Shown here: positions 41,477 to 52,271 of the stretch, one piece after another
Numbering within the stretch: position 1 is the first letter of the stretch
Layout of the letters: each line of letters starts with the position of its first letter
Source of the DNA: Rhodospirillaceae bacterium
Lineage (GTDB): Bacteria; Pseudomonadota; Alphaproteobacteria; Bin65
Direction of reading: 5' to 3'
Assembly (NCBI GenBank): GCA_009840595.1
Contig: VXNK01000038.1
Coordinates: 1-64,000 of the forward strand
DNA: 64,000 bases
Program-made: the position numbers and the translations under genes
The notes under the pieces: model-generated
What the model saw: the letters and a program-made list of their open reading frames with translations, nothing else
The model's database searches: none
Told to the model about the DNA's origin: nothing

Positions 41477-42364
41477 TCATAGCAGAGCGGTTCCGGCCGC
41501 GCCAACGCTATTTCGCCGCGGCTGCGCCACAATAACGCGCTGCCGGCCGGCAAGGTCGGCGGCGATTTCCAGGCAGTCCAGTCCGGCAGAGGCGAAGATG
41601 CCGGTTACGGCGTCGGCCTGGCCGTCGCCGAATTCCACCGCCGCCTTCCCGCCCGGCGCCAGGTGCGTTGCGATGGCCGGCGCGAAGCGGCGGAAGGCGT
41701 CGAGACCGTCGGGGCCGCCGTCCAGGGCGGGGCGCGGGTCGTGATCGCGGACTTCCGGCTCCAGCCCGGCGATGTCCGCCGACGGGATATAGGGCGGATT
41801 GCAGACGATCCAGTCGAACGGCCCCGCGAAGCCGGCGAACCCGTCGCCTTCAGCAAACCGGGCCCGCTCCGCCAGGCCCAGCGACGCGGCATTGGCGCGG
41901 GCGGTCTCGACGGCGCCCGCGGCGATATCGGAGCCCGACCCGGTCGCGGCGGGTAGTTCGTTCAGCAGGGACAGCAGCAGGCAGCCGGTTCCGACGCCGA
42001 TGTCGAACAGCGAGAGCGCCGCCGCGCGGTCGCCGGTGTGGCGCAGCACCGCCTCGACCAGGGTTTCGGAATCGGGCCGGGGGTCCAGCGTCGCCGCCGA
42101 CAGCATGAAGGGCAGGCCCCGGAACTCGCGCCGGCCGACCAGCCGCGACACCGGCACCCGCTCCTCCGCCCGCTTGCGCAGCAAGGCGATCAGCCGGCCT
42201 TCGGCATCGGCCCTCAGGGGCTTCTCCGGAGAGGTGCGAACGCTGTCGGGAGACAGCCCCGCCGCATGGGCGACCAGCAGGACGGCATCGAGCCGCGCCG
42301 TGCCGATGCCGGCGTCGGCAAAGCGCCGCTCCGCTTCACGGACAGCCTGGCCCGCAGAGATCAT
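41477..42364 (-). CDS. prmC: Peptide chain release factor N5-glutamine methyltransferase
   Basis: A 295-residue PrmC (HemK). The SAM-binding motif is 'DIGVGTGCLLLSLL' and the catalytic/Gln-binding motif is 'CNPPYIPS'; 'GREFRGLPF' belongs to the conserved linker. It methylates the Gln of the GGQ motif in release factors. It lies 23 nt downstream of prfA, whose product it modifies, so the two form an operon with substrate and modifier adjacent. Length is typical. The start ATG is at 42364. The C terminus, 'VIVAQPRRNSVGAAGTALL', is longer by a few residues than usual but unremarkable. Confidence 0.95.
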   Translation of the reverse strand: MISAGQAVREAERRFADAGIGTARLDAVLLVAHAAGLSPDSVRTSPEKPLRADAEGRLIALLRKRAEERVPVSRLVGRREFRGLPFMLSAATLDPRPDSETLVEAVLRHTGDRAAALSLFDIGVGTGCLLLSLLNELPAATGSGSDIAAGAVETARANAASLGLAERARFAEGDGFAGFAGPFDWIVCNPPYIPSADIAGLEPEVRDHDPRPALDGGPDGLDAFRRFAPAIATHLAPGGKAAVEFGDGQADAVTGIFASAGLDCLEIAADLAGRQRVIVAQPRRNSVGAAGTALL

Positions 42365-42387
42365 GGCGGACCGCCCTCCGCCGGCGG

Positions 42388-43494
42388 TCAGCCGGCCGGC
42401 GCGCCGGGCGCGGCCTCTTCGCCCACCGCCGCCAGCCGCTCGGCCTCGTCATGGGCGGTGAGCGCGTCGACGATTTCGTCCAGGGCTTCGCCGGCCAGGA
42501 CCTGGTCGATCTTGTAGAGGGTCAGCCCGATCCGGTGGTCGGTCACGCGGCCCTGCGGAAAATTGTAGGTCCGGATGCGCTCGGACCGGTCGCCGGAGCC
42601 GACCTGGCTCTTGCGCGCCGCCGCCCGCTCGGCGTGCCGGGCAGCCCGCTCCGCCTCGTACAGGCGCGCGCGCAGGATCTTCAGCGCCTTGGCCTTGTTC
42701 TTGTGCTGGGACTTCTCGTCCTGGATGGCGACGACGATGCCGGTCGGGATATGGGTGATCCGCACGGCGCTGTCGGTCGTGTTGACCGACTGGCCACCCG
42801 GCCCGCTGGAGCGGTAGATGTCGATGCGCAGATCGCCATCGCTGACCTCGACATCGACCTCCTCGGCTTCGGGCAGTACGGCGACGGTGGCGGCCGACGT
42901 GTGGATCCGGCCGCTCGATTCGGTCTCCGGCACCCGCTGGACCCGGTGGACGCCGCTTTCGAACTTCAGGCGCGAAAACACGTTGCGGCCGGTAATCGAG
43001 ACCTGGACCTCCTTGATGCCGCCGATGCCGGTGTCGCTGGCCTGCAACGCCTCCATCGACCAGCCGTGCTTTTCGGCATAGCGCTGATACATGCGGTAGA
43101 GGTCGGCGGCGAACAGGGCGGCCTCGTCGCCGCCGGTGCCGGCGCGGATTTCCAGGATGGCGTTCTTGGCGTCCGCCTCATCCTTGGGCAGCAGCAGCCG
43201 TTGCAGACGCAATTCCATGTCCGGGATGCCGGATTTCAGGTCGAGGAACTCGGTCTCCGCCATCGTCCGCATTTCGGCGTCGGTCTCCGGATCGGCGATC
43301 AGTTCGGCGAGGTCCGCCATTTCGGCCTGGGCCGCCTTCAGGGCGCGAATACCGGCGACCACCGGCTCCAGATCGGCATATTCCTTGGACAGGCGGGCGA
43401 ATTCCCCGGGGTCGCCGGCCGCGCCGGCGGACATCTGCGCTTCGATCTCGCGATGGTGGGCGAGAACGGCATCGAGGCTGGCGGCAAGGTTCAT
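42388..43494 (-). CDS. prfA: Peptide chain release factor 1
   Basis: A 368-residue RF1 that reads UAA and UAG. The catalytic '[20 protein letters not shown]' contains the GGQ motif, and the codon-recognition tripeptide is P-E-T in '[14 protein letters not shown]', fitting the RF1 PxT pattern. The N-terminal coiled-coil-like region and the '[11 protein letters not shown]' block are normal. It is flanked by hisS upstream (54 nt) and prmC downstream. The C-terminal Ala/Gly/Pro tail is short and lineage-specific. Start ATG at 43494 chosen because the homologous N terminus begins there. Confidence 0.96.
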   Translation of the reverse strand: MNLAASLDAVLAHHREIEAQMSAGAAGDPGEFARLSKEYADLEPVVAGIRALKAAQAEMADLAELIADPETDAEMRTMAETEFLDLKSGIPDMELRLQRLLLPKDEADAKNAILEIRAGTGGDEAALFAADLYRMYQRYAEKHGWSMEALQASDTGIGGIKEVQVSITGRNVFSRLKFESGVHRVQRVPETESSGRIHTSAATVAVLPEAEEVDVEVSDGDLRIDIYRSSGPGGQSVNTTDSAVRITHIPTGIVVAIQDEKSQHKNKAKALKILRARLYEAERAARHAERAAARKSQVGSGDRSERIRTYNFPQGRVTDHRIGLTLYKIDQVLAGEALDEIVDALTAHDEAERLAAVGEEAAPGAPAG

Positions 43495-43547
43495 CGGTCG
43501 GTTTCCGGCGGACGGTGGCGGGGCGGCGGGACGTTCCGGCCGGCCCG

Positions 43548-44792
<1,245 letters not shown>

Positions 44793-44875
44793 TCTGGAAT
44801 TTCCGGACCGGAGGAGCGGTTCCGCCGCCGCGGCGCGGCCGGCTTGACGCGACCGGCTTGACGCGGCGGGCGCCG

Positions 44876-46000
44876 CTATTCCGCCGCCTGTGCCTGGAGC
44901 GCCGCCTGTTCGGCCTCGATCTCGGCGGCCTTGCGCTCGACCAGTTCGACCAGATGGTCGACCAGGTCGCCCTCGCGCATCACATGGTGTTTTTCGCCGT
45001 TCAGATAAACCTGGTGGCCGCTCGCCCCGCCGGTCAGGCCGATATCGGTTTCGCGGGCTTCGCCGGGGCCGTTGACCACGCAGCCGATGACCGACAGCGA
45101 CATCGGCGTGCTTATGTGGGCCAGCCTTTCCTCAAGCCGCGCCACCGTCGGGATGACCTGGAAATTCTGCCGGGCGCAGGACGGACAGGAAATGACGTTC
45201 ACTCCGCGATGGCGCAGGCCGAGCGCCTTCAGGATCTCGAAACCGATCCTGATCTCCTCCACCGGATCGGCCGACAGGGACACGCGGATCGTGTCGCCGA
45301 TGCCGGCCCAGAGCAGCGACCCCATGCCGATGCTGCTCTTGACCGTGCCGGTGGTCAGGCCGCCGGCCTCCGTAATGCCGAGATGCAGGGGATAGTCGCA
45401 GACATCGGCGAGCATCTGATAGGCCGCCACGGCGAGAAAGACGTCGGACGCCTTGCAGCTGATCTTGAACTCGAAGAAATCGTTGTCCTCGAGAATCGCG
45501 ATATGGCGCTGGGCCGATTCCAGCATCGCCTCGGGGCAGGGCTCGCCGTATTTCTCGAGCAGGTCGCGTTCCAGCGATCCGGCATTGACGCCGATGCGCA
45601 TCGAGCAGCCGTGATCCTTCGCCGCCTTTATGACCTCGCGGACCCGCTCCTCCTTGCCGATATTGCCCGGATTGATGCGCAGGCAGGCCGCGCCAGCCTG
45701 CGCCGCCTCGATCGCCCGTTTGTAGTGGAAGTGGATGTCGGCGACGATGGGCGCCTTCGCACCGCGCGCGATCTCCCTCAGGGCCGCCGTCGATTCCTCG
45801 TCCGGGCAGGACACCCGGACGATGTCCGCGCCGGCCTCTTCGAGCTCGCGGATCTGCGCCAGCGTGGCCTTCACATCCGTCGTCGGCGTGTTGGTCATCG
45901 ACTGGACGGCGATCGGCGCGTCGCCGCCGACCGGCACCGGGCCGACGTGAATCCGGCGGCTCTTGCGCCGGTAGATGTCGCGATAGGGGCGAACGCTCAT
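44876..46000 (-). CDS. ispG: 4-hydroxy-3-methylbut-2-en-1-yl diphosphate synthase
   Basis: A 374-residue IspG (GcpE) that converts MEcPP to HMBPP in the non-mevalonate pathway, using a [4Fe-4S] cluster. Cluster cysteines are visible in '[11 protein letters not shown]' and a later one in '[11 protein letters not shown]'. '[20 protein letters not shown]' is the conserved N-terminal block. The ATG at 46000 (MSVRPYRD) matches homologues; the track start adds an unrelated 38-residue leader. dxs and ispA are also in this window. The C terminus 'LQAQAAE' shares the Ala-Ala-Glu ending with several unrelated proteins here. Confidence 0.95.
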   Translation of the reverse strand: MSVRPYRDIYRRKSRRIHVGPVPVGGDAPIAVQSMTNTPTTDVKATLAQIRELEEAGADIVRVSCPDEESTAALREIARGAKAPIVADIHFHYKRAIEAAQAGAACLRINPGNIGKEERVREVIKAAKDHGCSMRIGVNAGSLERDLLEKYGEPCPEAMLESAQRHIAILEDNDFFEFKISCKASDVFLAVAAYQMLADVCDYPLHLGITEAGGLTTGTVKSSIGMGSLLWAGIGDTIRVSLSADPVEEIRIGFEILKALGLRHRGVNVISCPSCARQNFQVIPTVARLEERLAHISTPMSLSVIGCVVNGPGEARETDIGLTGGASGHQVYLNGEKHHVMREGDLVDHLVELVERKAAEIEAEQAALQAQAAE

Positions 46001-46160
46001 CGGACGGGCACCGCACTGGGTCGGACGAGGGGAAAGACCTTGCGGACCGACGGCGCGCCGCAGCGCAATGCGTTTCCCCTGCCTCGACTTAAGTGCTGGC
46101 GCGGGCGCTGGCAACCGGGCGCAGGCAATCGCGGGGGCGGCGCGCGCCGGAAACGGCGGG

Positions 46161-47606
46161 TCATCCGCCCCGTCTCAGCCGGGCTGGATCGAGCGACAGG
46201 TTGTGGACCGGGCCGGGAGACTCGCCCGCCAGACCGGCCGACTTGCCGCGGACCAGATATTCGAGCTGGTTGGCCCGGCCGACGTCGAGCACCAGGCCGG
46301 GATCGTCGGGCACGGCGACGACATTGCCCTTCTCCATGATTCCCTCGATCAGCACCTGGCGGGTCTGCGGATGCCGCACCCGGATCCAGACGAGACCCAA
46401 CGCCCTGAGTTCGAGGCCCCGGGCGGCGGCGGGCGGCGGGGCTTCGGAACTCTCGCCACGCGCTTGCCCGGCGGCGGCGCGGCCGGCGGCCGGCTCGGGC
46501 GGCGGCGACCGGCGGGCAGCGGCGGCAAGGCGGACAGAATCGAGGGACAGGTTATGGCGAACCGTCTCCGCCGGGCCGGCAAGGCCGGCGGATTTTCCGG
46601 CGACCACATACTCCAGTTGATTGGCGCGGCCGACGTCGAGCACCAGTCCGGGATCGTCGGGCACCTCGATTTCGTTGCCCTGCTTCATGATGCCTTCGAC
46701 GACCACCCGCCCCGTCGGAGGATGGCGCACCCGGATCCAGACGAGGCCCAACGCCCTCAGGACGATGGGCCCGTCGGCGGGTGCAGCCGCCGGATTCCGC
46801 TCCCGATCCGGGGCGGTGGCGTCCGGAGCGGCGTTGTCCGGGGCAGCGGCGTCCGGGGCAGCAGCGTCCGGGGCAGAGTCGCCGGCGCCGGCGCCAGGCC
46901 GGGCGGGGTCGTCCGGACCGGGTGCGGCGGCATGCGCCGGCGGATCGGGCAGGGCGGCGGTTTCGCCGTCCCGCACCGTCGCTGCAGCGTCGGCGGATTG
47001 CTGCCCGGACGAATCGGCGGGCGAGTCGGCGGGCGGTGCGGCGGATACGCCGTCACCGGCCGGCCGGGTCGGTTCCGCCGCCGCATCCGCCTCTGCAACC
47101 TGGCGCGTCGCGGTCGGCGGGGCCGTGGCGAAATCCGCCGATGCCGCCGGTTTGCGTTCATCGGCCGTCCGGTAATACCAGGCGGTGTAGGCGGCGCCTG
47201 CGATCACCAACGACAGGACGAGCATGAGGCTGCGGGAAATGCGGCCCTGTTCGATCGGTTTCAGCCAGGTGTGCTGCGGGCCGACCGGCAGGTCGCCCGC
47301 TTCGTCCCTGAAGCGTTGGGCCAATTCGCCGGGATCGAGGCCGACATAGGTCGCATAGCTGCGCACGAACCCGATCGCATAGGGCAGCGCCGGCAGTGCG
47401 GCACGGTCGTTCCGTTCGAGGGCGGCGAGATAATCGTCGCGAATTTTCAGGGCCGATGCGGCCAGCTTCAGGCTGACCCCGAGGCGCTCCCGCGCCTCGC
47501 GCAACTCCATCCCGACATGGGTTTCCACCCGGGATACAGCAGGCGCGCCGGACGGGTCGGCGGTGCGGTCGCCGCTGTCGCGGTTGAGTGGAGGCTGTGT
47601 GCCCAT
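46161..47606 (-). CDS. RodZ-like HTH membrane protein with duplicated C-terminal domain
   Basis: A 481-residue protein of the RodZ family. The N-terminal HTH (about residues 32-100, '[20 protein letters not shown]', '[15 protein letters not shown]') lies in the cytoplasm, where RodZ binds MreB. A transmembrane helix follows at about 126-145, then a 130-residue Ala/Pro/Asp-rich linker. The periplasmic RodZ C-terminal (DUF4115-like) domain is present twice: residues 280-360 and 397-477, each starting '[13 protein letters not shown]' and containing '[19 protein letters not shown]'. By eye about 58 of 80 positions agree. RodZ organises MreB-dependent cell shape; two periplasmic domains are unusual. 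Located between ispG and ptsP. Confidence 0.85.
   Translation of the reverse strand: MGTQPPLNRDSGDRTADPSGAPAVSRVETHVGMELREARERLGVSLKLAASALKIRDDYLAALERNDRAALPALPYAIGFVRSYATYVGLDPGELAQRFRDEAGDLPVGPQHTWLKPIEQGRISRSLMLVLSLVIAGAAYTAWYYRTADERKPAASADFATAPPTATRQVAEADAAAEPTRPAGDGVSAAPPADSPADSSGQQSADAAATVRDGETAALPDPPAHAAAPGPDDPARPGAGAGDSAPDAAAPDAAAPDNAAPDATAPDRERNPAAAPADGPIVLRALGLVWIRVRHPPTGRVVVEGIMKQGNEIEVPDDPGLVLDVGRANQLEYVVAGKSAGLAGPAETVRHNLSLDSVRLAAAARRSPPPEPAAGRAAAGQARGESSEAPPPAAARGLELRALGLVWIRVRHPQTRQVLIEGIMEKGNVVAVPDDPGLVLDVGRANQLEYLVRGKSAGLAGESPGPVHNLSLDPARLRRGG
46176..46769 (-). repeat. Tandem intragenic duplication of the RodZ C-terminal domain
   Basis: The two copies lie at 46527-46769 and 46176-46418, 351 nt apart start to start, joined by a Pro/Ala/Ser-rich spacer. 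At nucleotide level long identical stretches such as 'tcgagcaccag' and 'gatcgtcgggcac' recur, so the event is detectable by eye on either strand. Confidence 0.85.
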
Positions 47607-47653
47607 ATCGTCGCCTTGACCCGATTCACCGCCTGACGGGGCAGCGACCGGGG

Positions 47654-50002
47654 TCAGCTCTGGCCTATGACCACATCGTGATCCCTGGCGTAACCGGCGA
47701 GCCGGTTACGCAACGAATGTTCGCCGACGCCGAGCAGCCGGCCGGCGAAATCCTCCAGCCGGCCGACGTCCAGGCTGCGCACCATCGCCTTGACCGGGCC
47801 GATGGCGGCGGCCGACATGGAAAGCCGCCGAACGCCGAGTCCGATCAGCGTCATGGCCTCCAGCGGCACGCCCGCCATTTCTCCGCACACGGTCAGCGGC
47901 ACGCCCGTGCCGCTGCGCGCCGCACGACAATGTTCCACGATCTGCCGCACCATCGCAAGGAAAGCCGGCGACAGCGGATCGTAGCGGCCGGAAAGTCGCG
48001 GATTGCCCCGGTCGCTGGCGAACATGAACTGAAGCAGGTCGTTGCTGCCGAGCGAAACGAAATCGGCCCGCTCGACCAGCGCGGGCAACTGCCAGACCAG
48101 CGCGGGCACCTCGAGCATAACGCCGACAGACAGCTTTTCCGGCAGCAGGTTGCCGCCCGCCCGGGCCCGGTCCAGTTCCATATCGACGAGGCCGCGCGCG
48201 GTTTCGAATTCCGCCAGATCGGAGATCATCGGGAACATCAGGTTGAGCGATTGCCCGGCCGTCGCCCGGATCATGGCGCGCAACTGGTGGCGCAGAATGG
48301 CCGGCCGGTCCAGGCCAATCCGGATGGCCCGCCAGCCCATCGCGGGGTTGTCGTCCTTCGGCTCGCGCAGATAGGGCAGCGCCTTGTCGCCGCCGATATC
48401 CAGGGTGCGGAAAACGACGGGCGCGCCTTCCGCCGCCGCCAGGACGCGCATGTAGATTTCGGCCTGCTCGCCGACGTCGGGGAAGCTCTGGCGGACCATG
48501 AACGGGATTTCGGTGCGGTACAGGCCGACGCCGTCCACCCCGTGGGCGGAAAAGTCGTTCAGCTCGACCAGCAGCCCGGCATTCTGGTTAAGGGAAATGC
48601 GCACCCCGTCCCGGCTGACCGGCTCGACATCGTGCAGCGCGGCATAGAGCGCCCGGCGCTCTGCCCGGTCGCGCACGCCGGTTTCGAACAGGGTGCGGAC
48701 ATTCTCGGTCGGCCGCACGAACACCTGGGCATTGTCGGCATCGAGGATGACCGGGTCGCCCGCCTCGACGCGGCCGAGGCAGCCGGCGACCCGGCCGACG
48801 ACCGGGATATCCATCGCCCGGGCCATGATGGCGACATGAGCGCTGGGCGAGCCCTCCTCCAGAACGATCCCGCACAGCCGGTCGGCGTCGTAGTCCAGCA
48901 ATTCGGCGGGGCCCAGGTTCCGGGCAAAGACGATCATCCGTTCCGCCTCCGGTCTGTCGGGCGGTGCGGGGGCGTCGCTGGAGGCCGAAAGATGCTGCAG
49001 CAGGCGGTTGCCGAGATCGTCGAAATCCGCCATCCGGGCGCGCAGATAGGAATCCTGGATCGACGCCATGCGCGCGCTCGTCGCCTCCTGGACCTTGGCG
49101 ACGGCGGCATCGGCGGTCAGCCCCTCGCCGATCGCCTCGCGGATACGGCGCTGCCAGCCCCGGTCCTCGGCGATCAGGCGGTAGGTTTCGAGGATCTCCC
49201 GGCTCTCGGAACCGCTCTCCAGCCGGTCATCCGACAGCATGACGTCCAGCGCGTCGTACATCGACGCCAGCGCCGCGTTGAGCCGCTCCTCTTCGAGCTC
49301 CGGGTCCTCGGCCACAACATTGACGATACGCGGCCGGTCGCGATGGATGACGGCCTCGCCGGTCGCCGGGCCGCCGTGCAGCTTCAGCCCGGTCAGGCGC
49401 AGGGGCAGCAACGCGATGCCGTCGGCCTCGCGCAGTTCGTCCCGGCTGACCAGATCGCCGGACCCGACCATCTCGGCCACGACCATGGCCACGGTCTGGA
49501 GGGTCTCGACCTCTTCGTCGGTATAATGGCGCCGGGTGCGGTTCTGCACCGCCAGCACGCCGACGACGCGGCTGTTGCGCAGCACCGGCACGCCCATCAT
49601 CGAATGGTAGATTTCCTCGCCGGTTTCCGGCCGGTAGGCGAAACCGGGATGGGCCTGGGCGTCGGACAACGCGATCGGCCGGGCGCGCGCGGCGACGTCG
49701 CCGATCACGCCCTCGCCGATGCGCAGGCGGGTCTTGTGGACCGCCTCCTTGTTCAGCCCTTCGGTGGCATAGAGTTCCAGCACGTCGCCGGCGCGGCGCA
49801 GGTAGAGCGAGCACACCTCGGCCACCATGTTGGCCGCGATCAGGGCGACGATCCTGTCGAGCCGCGCCTGGTTCGAAATCGTCCGGGCCCCGGCCATGAC
49901 GTCGCGGATCCGCCGCAGCAGCCGCCGGATGTCCGACAGCCCGCCGGCCGGCAGCCGCGGCGCCGCGCCCATGCCGTCGGTCGATCCGGGCAGTTCGGTC
50001 AT
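47654..50002 (-). CDS. ptsP: Phosphoenolpyruvate-protein phosphotransferase EI-Ntr
   Basis: A 782-residue EI of the nitrogen-type PTS. An N-terminal GAF domain (about residues 40-185) distinguishes it from sugar-type EI. Then come the PEP-utilising N-terminal domain, the phosphohistidine domain with H389 in 'EEGSPSAHVAIMARAMDIP', and the C-terminal TIM barrel ('GGDKALPYLREPKDDNPAMG', 'FVSLGSNDLLQFMFA', 'TVCGEMAG'). It takes phosphate from PEP and passes it to HPr (37376). The GAF domain probably senses nitrogen status (glutamine or 2-oxoglutarate in relatives). It lies 82 nt after lysC and just before rodZ. Confidence 0.95.
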   Translation of the reverse strand: MTELPGSTDGMGAAPRLPAGGLSDIRRLLRRIRDVMAGARTISNQARLDRIVALIAANMVAEVCSLYLRRAGDVLELYATEGLNKEAVHKTRLRIGEGVIGDVAARARPIALSDAQAHPGFAYRPETGEEIYHSMMGVPVLRNSRVVGVLAVQNRTRRHYTDEEVETLQTVAMVVAEMVGSGDLVSRDELREADGIALLPLRLTGLKLHGGPATGEAVIHRDRPRIVNVVAEDPELEEERLNAALASMYDALDVMLSDDRLESGSESREILETYRLIAEDRGWQRRIREAIGEGLTADAAVAKVQEATSARMASIQDSYLRARMADFDDLGNRLLQHLSASSDAPAPPDRPEAERMIVFARNLGPAELLDYDADRLCGIVLEEGSPSAHVAIMARAMDIPVVGRVAGCLGRVEAGDPVILDADNAQVFVRPTENVRTLFETGVRDRAERRALYAALHDVEPVSRDGVRISLNQNAGLLVELNDFSAHGVDGVGLYRTEIPFMVRQSFPDVGEQAEIYMRVLAAAEGAPVVFRTLDIGGDKALPYLREPKDDNPAMGWRAIRIGLDRPAILRHQLRAMIRATAGQSLNLMFPMISDLAEFETARGLVDMELDRARAGGNLLPEKLSVGVMLEVPALVWQLPALVERADFVSLGSNDLLQFMFASDRGNPRLSGRYDPLSPAFLAMVRQIVEHCRAARSGTGVPLTVCGEMAGVPLEAMTLIGLGVRRLSMSAAAIGPVKAMVRSLDVGRLEDFAGRLLGVGEHSLRNRLAGYARDHDVVIGQS

Positions 50003-50084
50003 GGCAGGACCGCTTCCTTTCCCGCTTCCCCGGCCATGCAGCCCGGCCCCGGCGCCCGCCGGCCGGGCGGCGCGGACCGGCCGG

Positions 50085-51305
50085 CTACACCGCGTCCAGG
50101 CCGTAGGCCGAATGCAGCGCGCGCAGCGCCAGTTCGGTATATTCCTCGGCGATCAGGACGCTCACCTTGATCTCGGACGTCGAGATCACCTGAATGTTGA
50201 TGCCCTTTTCGGCCAGGGTCCTGAACATCCGCTGGGCGACGCCGGCATGGCTGCGCATGCCGACGCCGATCACCGACACCTTGACGACATTCGCGTCGTG
50301 GTCGAGCCGGGCGTAGCCGATCGCGTCGCGCGACCGCTTTATGGCGTCGATGGCGCGCTGATGGTCGCCCTCCGGTACGGTGAAGGTGATATCCGTCTCT
50401 TCGCCGTCCTCCGAAACGTTTTGAACGATCATATCGACATTGATCATCGCGTCGGCAAGGGGCCCGAAAATGGCGGCGGCCACGCCCGGCTTGTCGGCGA
50501 CCCGCGCGACGGTGATCTTGGCCTCGTCGCGGCTGTAGGCGATACCGCTGATGATTTCCTGTTCCACGATCTCGTCCTCGTCCACGACCAGCGTCCCCGG
50601 CACGTCCTCGAAGGAGGACAGCACCTGGATGCGCACATGGTGCTTCATGCCCATTTCGACGGCCCGGGTCTGCAGCACCTTGGCGCCCTGGGACGCGCTT
50701 TCCAGCATTTCCTCGTAGGTGATCCGCTCCAGCTTGCGCGCCTTCGCCACAATGCGCGGATCGCAGGTATAGACGCCGTCGACATCGGTAAAGATATCGC
50801 AGCGGTCGGCGTTCAGCGCCGCGGCCAGTGCAACCGCGGAAGTATCGGAACCGCCGCGGCCCAACGTGGTGATACGGCCCTCGGGGGATATGCCCTGGAA
50901 GCCCGGCACGATGGCGACGCGCCCGGCCTCCAGGTCCGCTTCCAGCCCGGCGGTATCGATGGTTTCGATACGCGCCTTGGCGTGCGCGCCGTCGGTCCGT
51001 ATCGGCAATTGCCAGCTCGTCCAGGAGCGCGCGGGAATGCCCAGTTCCCCGAGCACGATCGCCAGCAGGCCGATCGTGACCTGCTCGCCGGCCGAGACCA
51101 CGACGTCGTATTCGCGGGGGTCCGCCGCCGGCGCCGCCTCGCGGGTCCAGGCGACGAGTTGGTCGGTCGTCCCCGCCATCGCCGACAGGACGACCGCCAC
51201 CTCGTTGCCGGCCGCCGCCTCGCGCTGCACCCGCGCCGCGACATTGCGGAGGCGTTCGATGTCGCCGACGGAAGTGCCGCCGAATTTCTGAACGATGCGC
51301 GCCAT
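50085..51305 (-). CDS. lysC: Aspartate kinase
   Basis: A 406-residue aspartokinase, first step from aspartate to lysine, threonine and methionine. The kinase domain has 'VQKFGGTSVGDIERLRNVA', 'VVVSAGEQVTIGLLAI', 'LGRGGSDTSAVALAAAL' and 'FTDVDGVYTCDPRIV'. Two ACT domains (about residues 265-400) should bind lysine/threonine for feedback inhibition ('VADKPGVAAAIFGPLADAMI', 'VGVGMRSHAG'-type block present as 'VIGVGMRSHAGVAQRMF'). The ATG at 51305 is chosen; the 723-residue track ORF reads through antisense sequence of ubiG. lysC next to ptsP and divergent from ubiG is conserved in alphaproteobacteria. Confidence 0.95.
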   Translation of the reverse strand: MARIVQKFGGTSVGDIERLRNVAARVQREAAAGNEVAVVLSAMAGTTDQLVAWTREAAPAADPREYDVVVSAGEQVTIGLLAIVLGELGIPARSWTSWQLPIRTDGAHAKARIETIDTAGLEADLEAGRVAIVPGFQGISPEGRITTLGRGGSDTSAVALAAALNADRCDIFTDVDGVYTCDPRIVAKARKLERITYEEMLESASQGAKVLQTRAVEMGMKHHVRIQVLSSFEDVPGTLVVDEDEIVEQEIISGIAYSRDEAKITVARVADKPGVAAAIFGPLADAMINVDMIVQNVSEDGEETDITFTVPEGDHQRAIDAIKRSRDAIGYARLDHDANVVKVSVIGVGMRSHAGVAQRMFRTLAEKGINIQVISTSEIKVSVLIAEEYTELALRALHSAYGLDAV

Positions 51306-51413
51306 CGGAAATCCCGGGGGTAAGGCGGACGGAACGGGTCGGGCCCGGTCGTTTGCCGCCGGTCTGGCGCGCCCTACATATGGGGGCGTCTGGATCAGGG
51401 CAACCGGGGCGTC

Positions 51414-52199
51414 ATGGCCCGAACACCGAAAGATCGCCGCAGCGAAGCCCCGCCATCGGGCGCAACCGGTGCGACCGTCGACGAAGCCGAGATCGCGCGC
51501 TTCGCCGCCCTGGCCGGAGAATGGTGGGATCCGCGCGGCCGGTTCGCGCCGCTGCATCGCATGAACCCGGCGCGGCTGCGCCCGATCCGCGATGCGATCT
51601 GCCGCAATTTCGGGCGCGATCCGAATGGGGCGCGACCGTTCGACGGCCTGCGCATCGTCGATCTCGGCTGCGGCGGCGGCCTGGTCTGCGAGCCGATGGC
51701 GCGGCTGGGCGCCGATGTGACCGGGATCGACGCCGGGTCCGAAGCCGTCGAAATCGCCCGCGCCCACGCCGCGCAATCCGGCCTCGCCATCGATTACCGG
51801 CACGATACGGCCGAGGCGCTGGCCGGGGCCGGCGAGGCGTTCGATATCGTGCTGAACCTGGAGGTCGTCGAGCATGTGTCGGACGCCGGCGCCTTCATGG
51901 CGGCGGCCGGCGCCCTGGTGAAGCCGGGCGGCCTCCAGATCGTCGCCACGCTCAACCGCACGCTGCGATCTATGGCGCTGGGTGTCGTGGCGGCGGAATA
52001 CGTCCTGCGCTGGGTCCCGCCCGGCACCCACGACTGGCGCCGATTCCTGCGGCCGTCGGAGGTCGCGGCGCATCTGCGGGCGGCCGGTTTGAGCGTCGAG
52101 CGCGCCATCGGCCTGACCTACAGCCCTTTGACCGACAGCTGGCGGGAGAGCGGCGACCTCGGCGTCAACTATATGATGGTGGCGCAGAGGGCCGCGTGA
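51414..52199 (+). CDS. ubiG: Ubiquinone biosynthesis O-methyltransferase
   Basis: A 261-residue SAM-dependent methyltransferase that performs both O-methylations of ubiquinone biosynthesis. 'IVDLGCGGGLVCEPMARLGA' is motif I, 'VTGIDAGSEAVEIARAH' follows, and 'LNLEVVEHVSD' and 'YVLRWVPPGTHDWRRF' are UbiG-specific. An N-terminal Arg/Ser/Ala-rich stretch precedes 'EIARFAALAGEWWDP', the usual beginning. It is divergent from lysC with about 108 nt between starts, a common alphaproteobacterial arrangement. It is convergent with the RND permease gene, whose stop is 72 nt away. Confidence 0.93.
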   Translation: MARTPKDRRSEAPPSGATGATVDEAEIARFAALAGEWWDPRGRFAPLHRMNPARLRPIRDAICRNFGRDPNGARPFDGLRIVDLGCGGGLVCEPMARLGADVTGIDAGSEAVEIARAHAAQSGLAIDYRHDTAEALAGAGEAFDIVLNLEVVEHVSDAGAFMAAAGALVKPGGLQIVATLNRTLRSMALGVVAAEYVLRWVPPGTHDWRRFLRPSEVAAHLRAAGLSVERAIGLTYSPLTDSWRESGDLGVNYMMVAQRAA

Positions 52200-52271
52200 A
52201 CGGCGAAGCCCGGCCGGCCGGCAGATCGGATTTCCGGCCCGGCCGGCGCCCGGCACCGAAAACGGGTGGGA

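Noticed and set aside
42880-42930. P-E-T instead of P-A-T in the RF1 codon-recognition motif
   Set aside because: The family pattern is PxT with a variable middle residue, so this is normal variation rather than a change in stop-codon use.
47588-50170. 860-codon plus-strand ORF opposite ptsP
   Set aside because: Long only because high-GC codon bias removes stops on the opposite strand; the translation has no recognisable family and ptsP is unmistakable.
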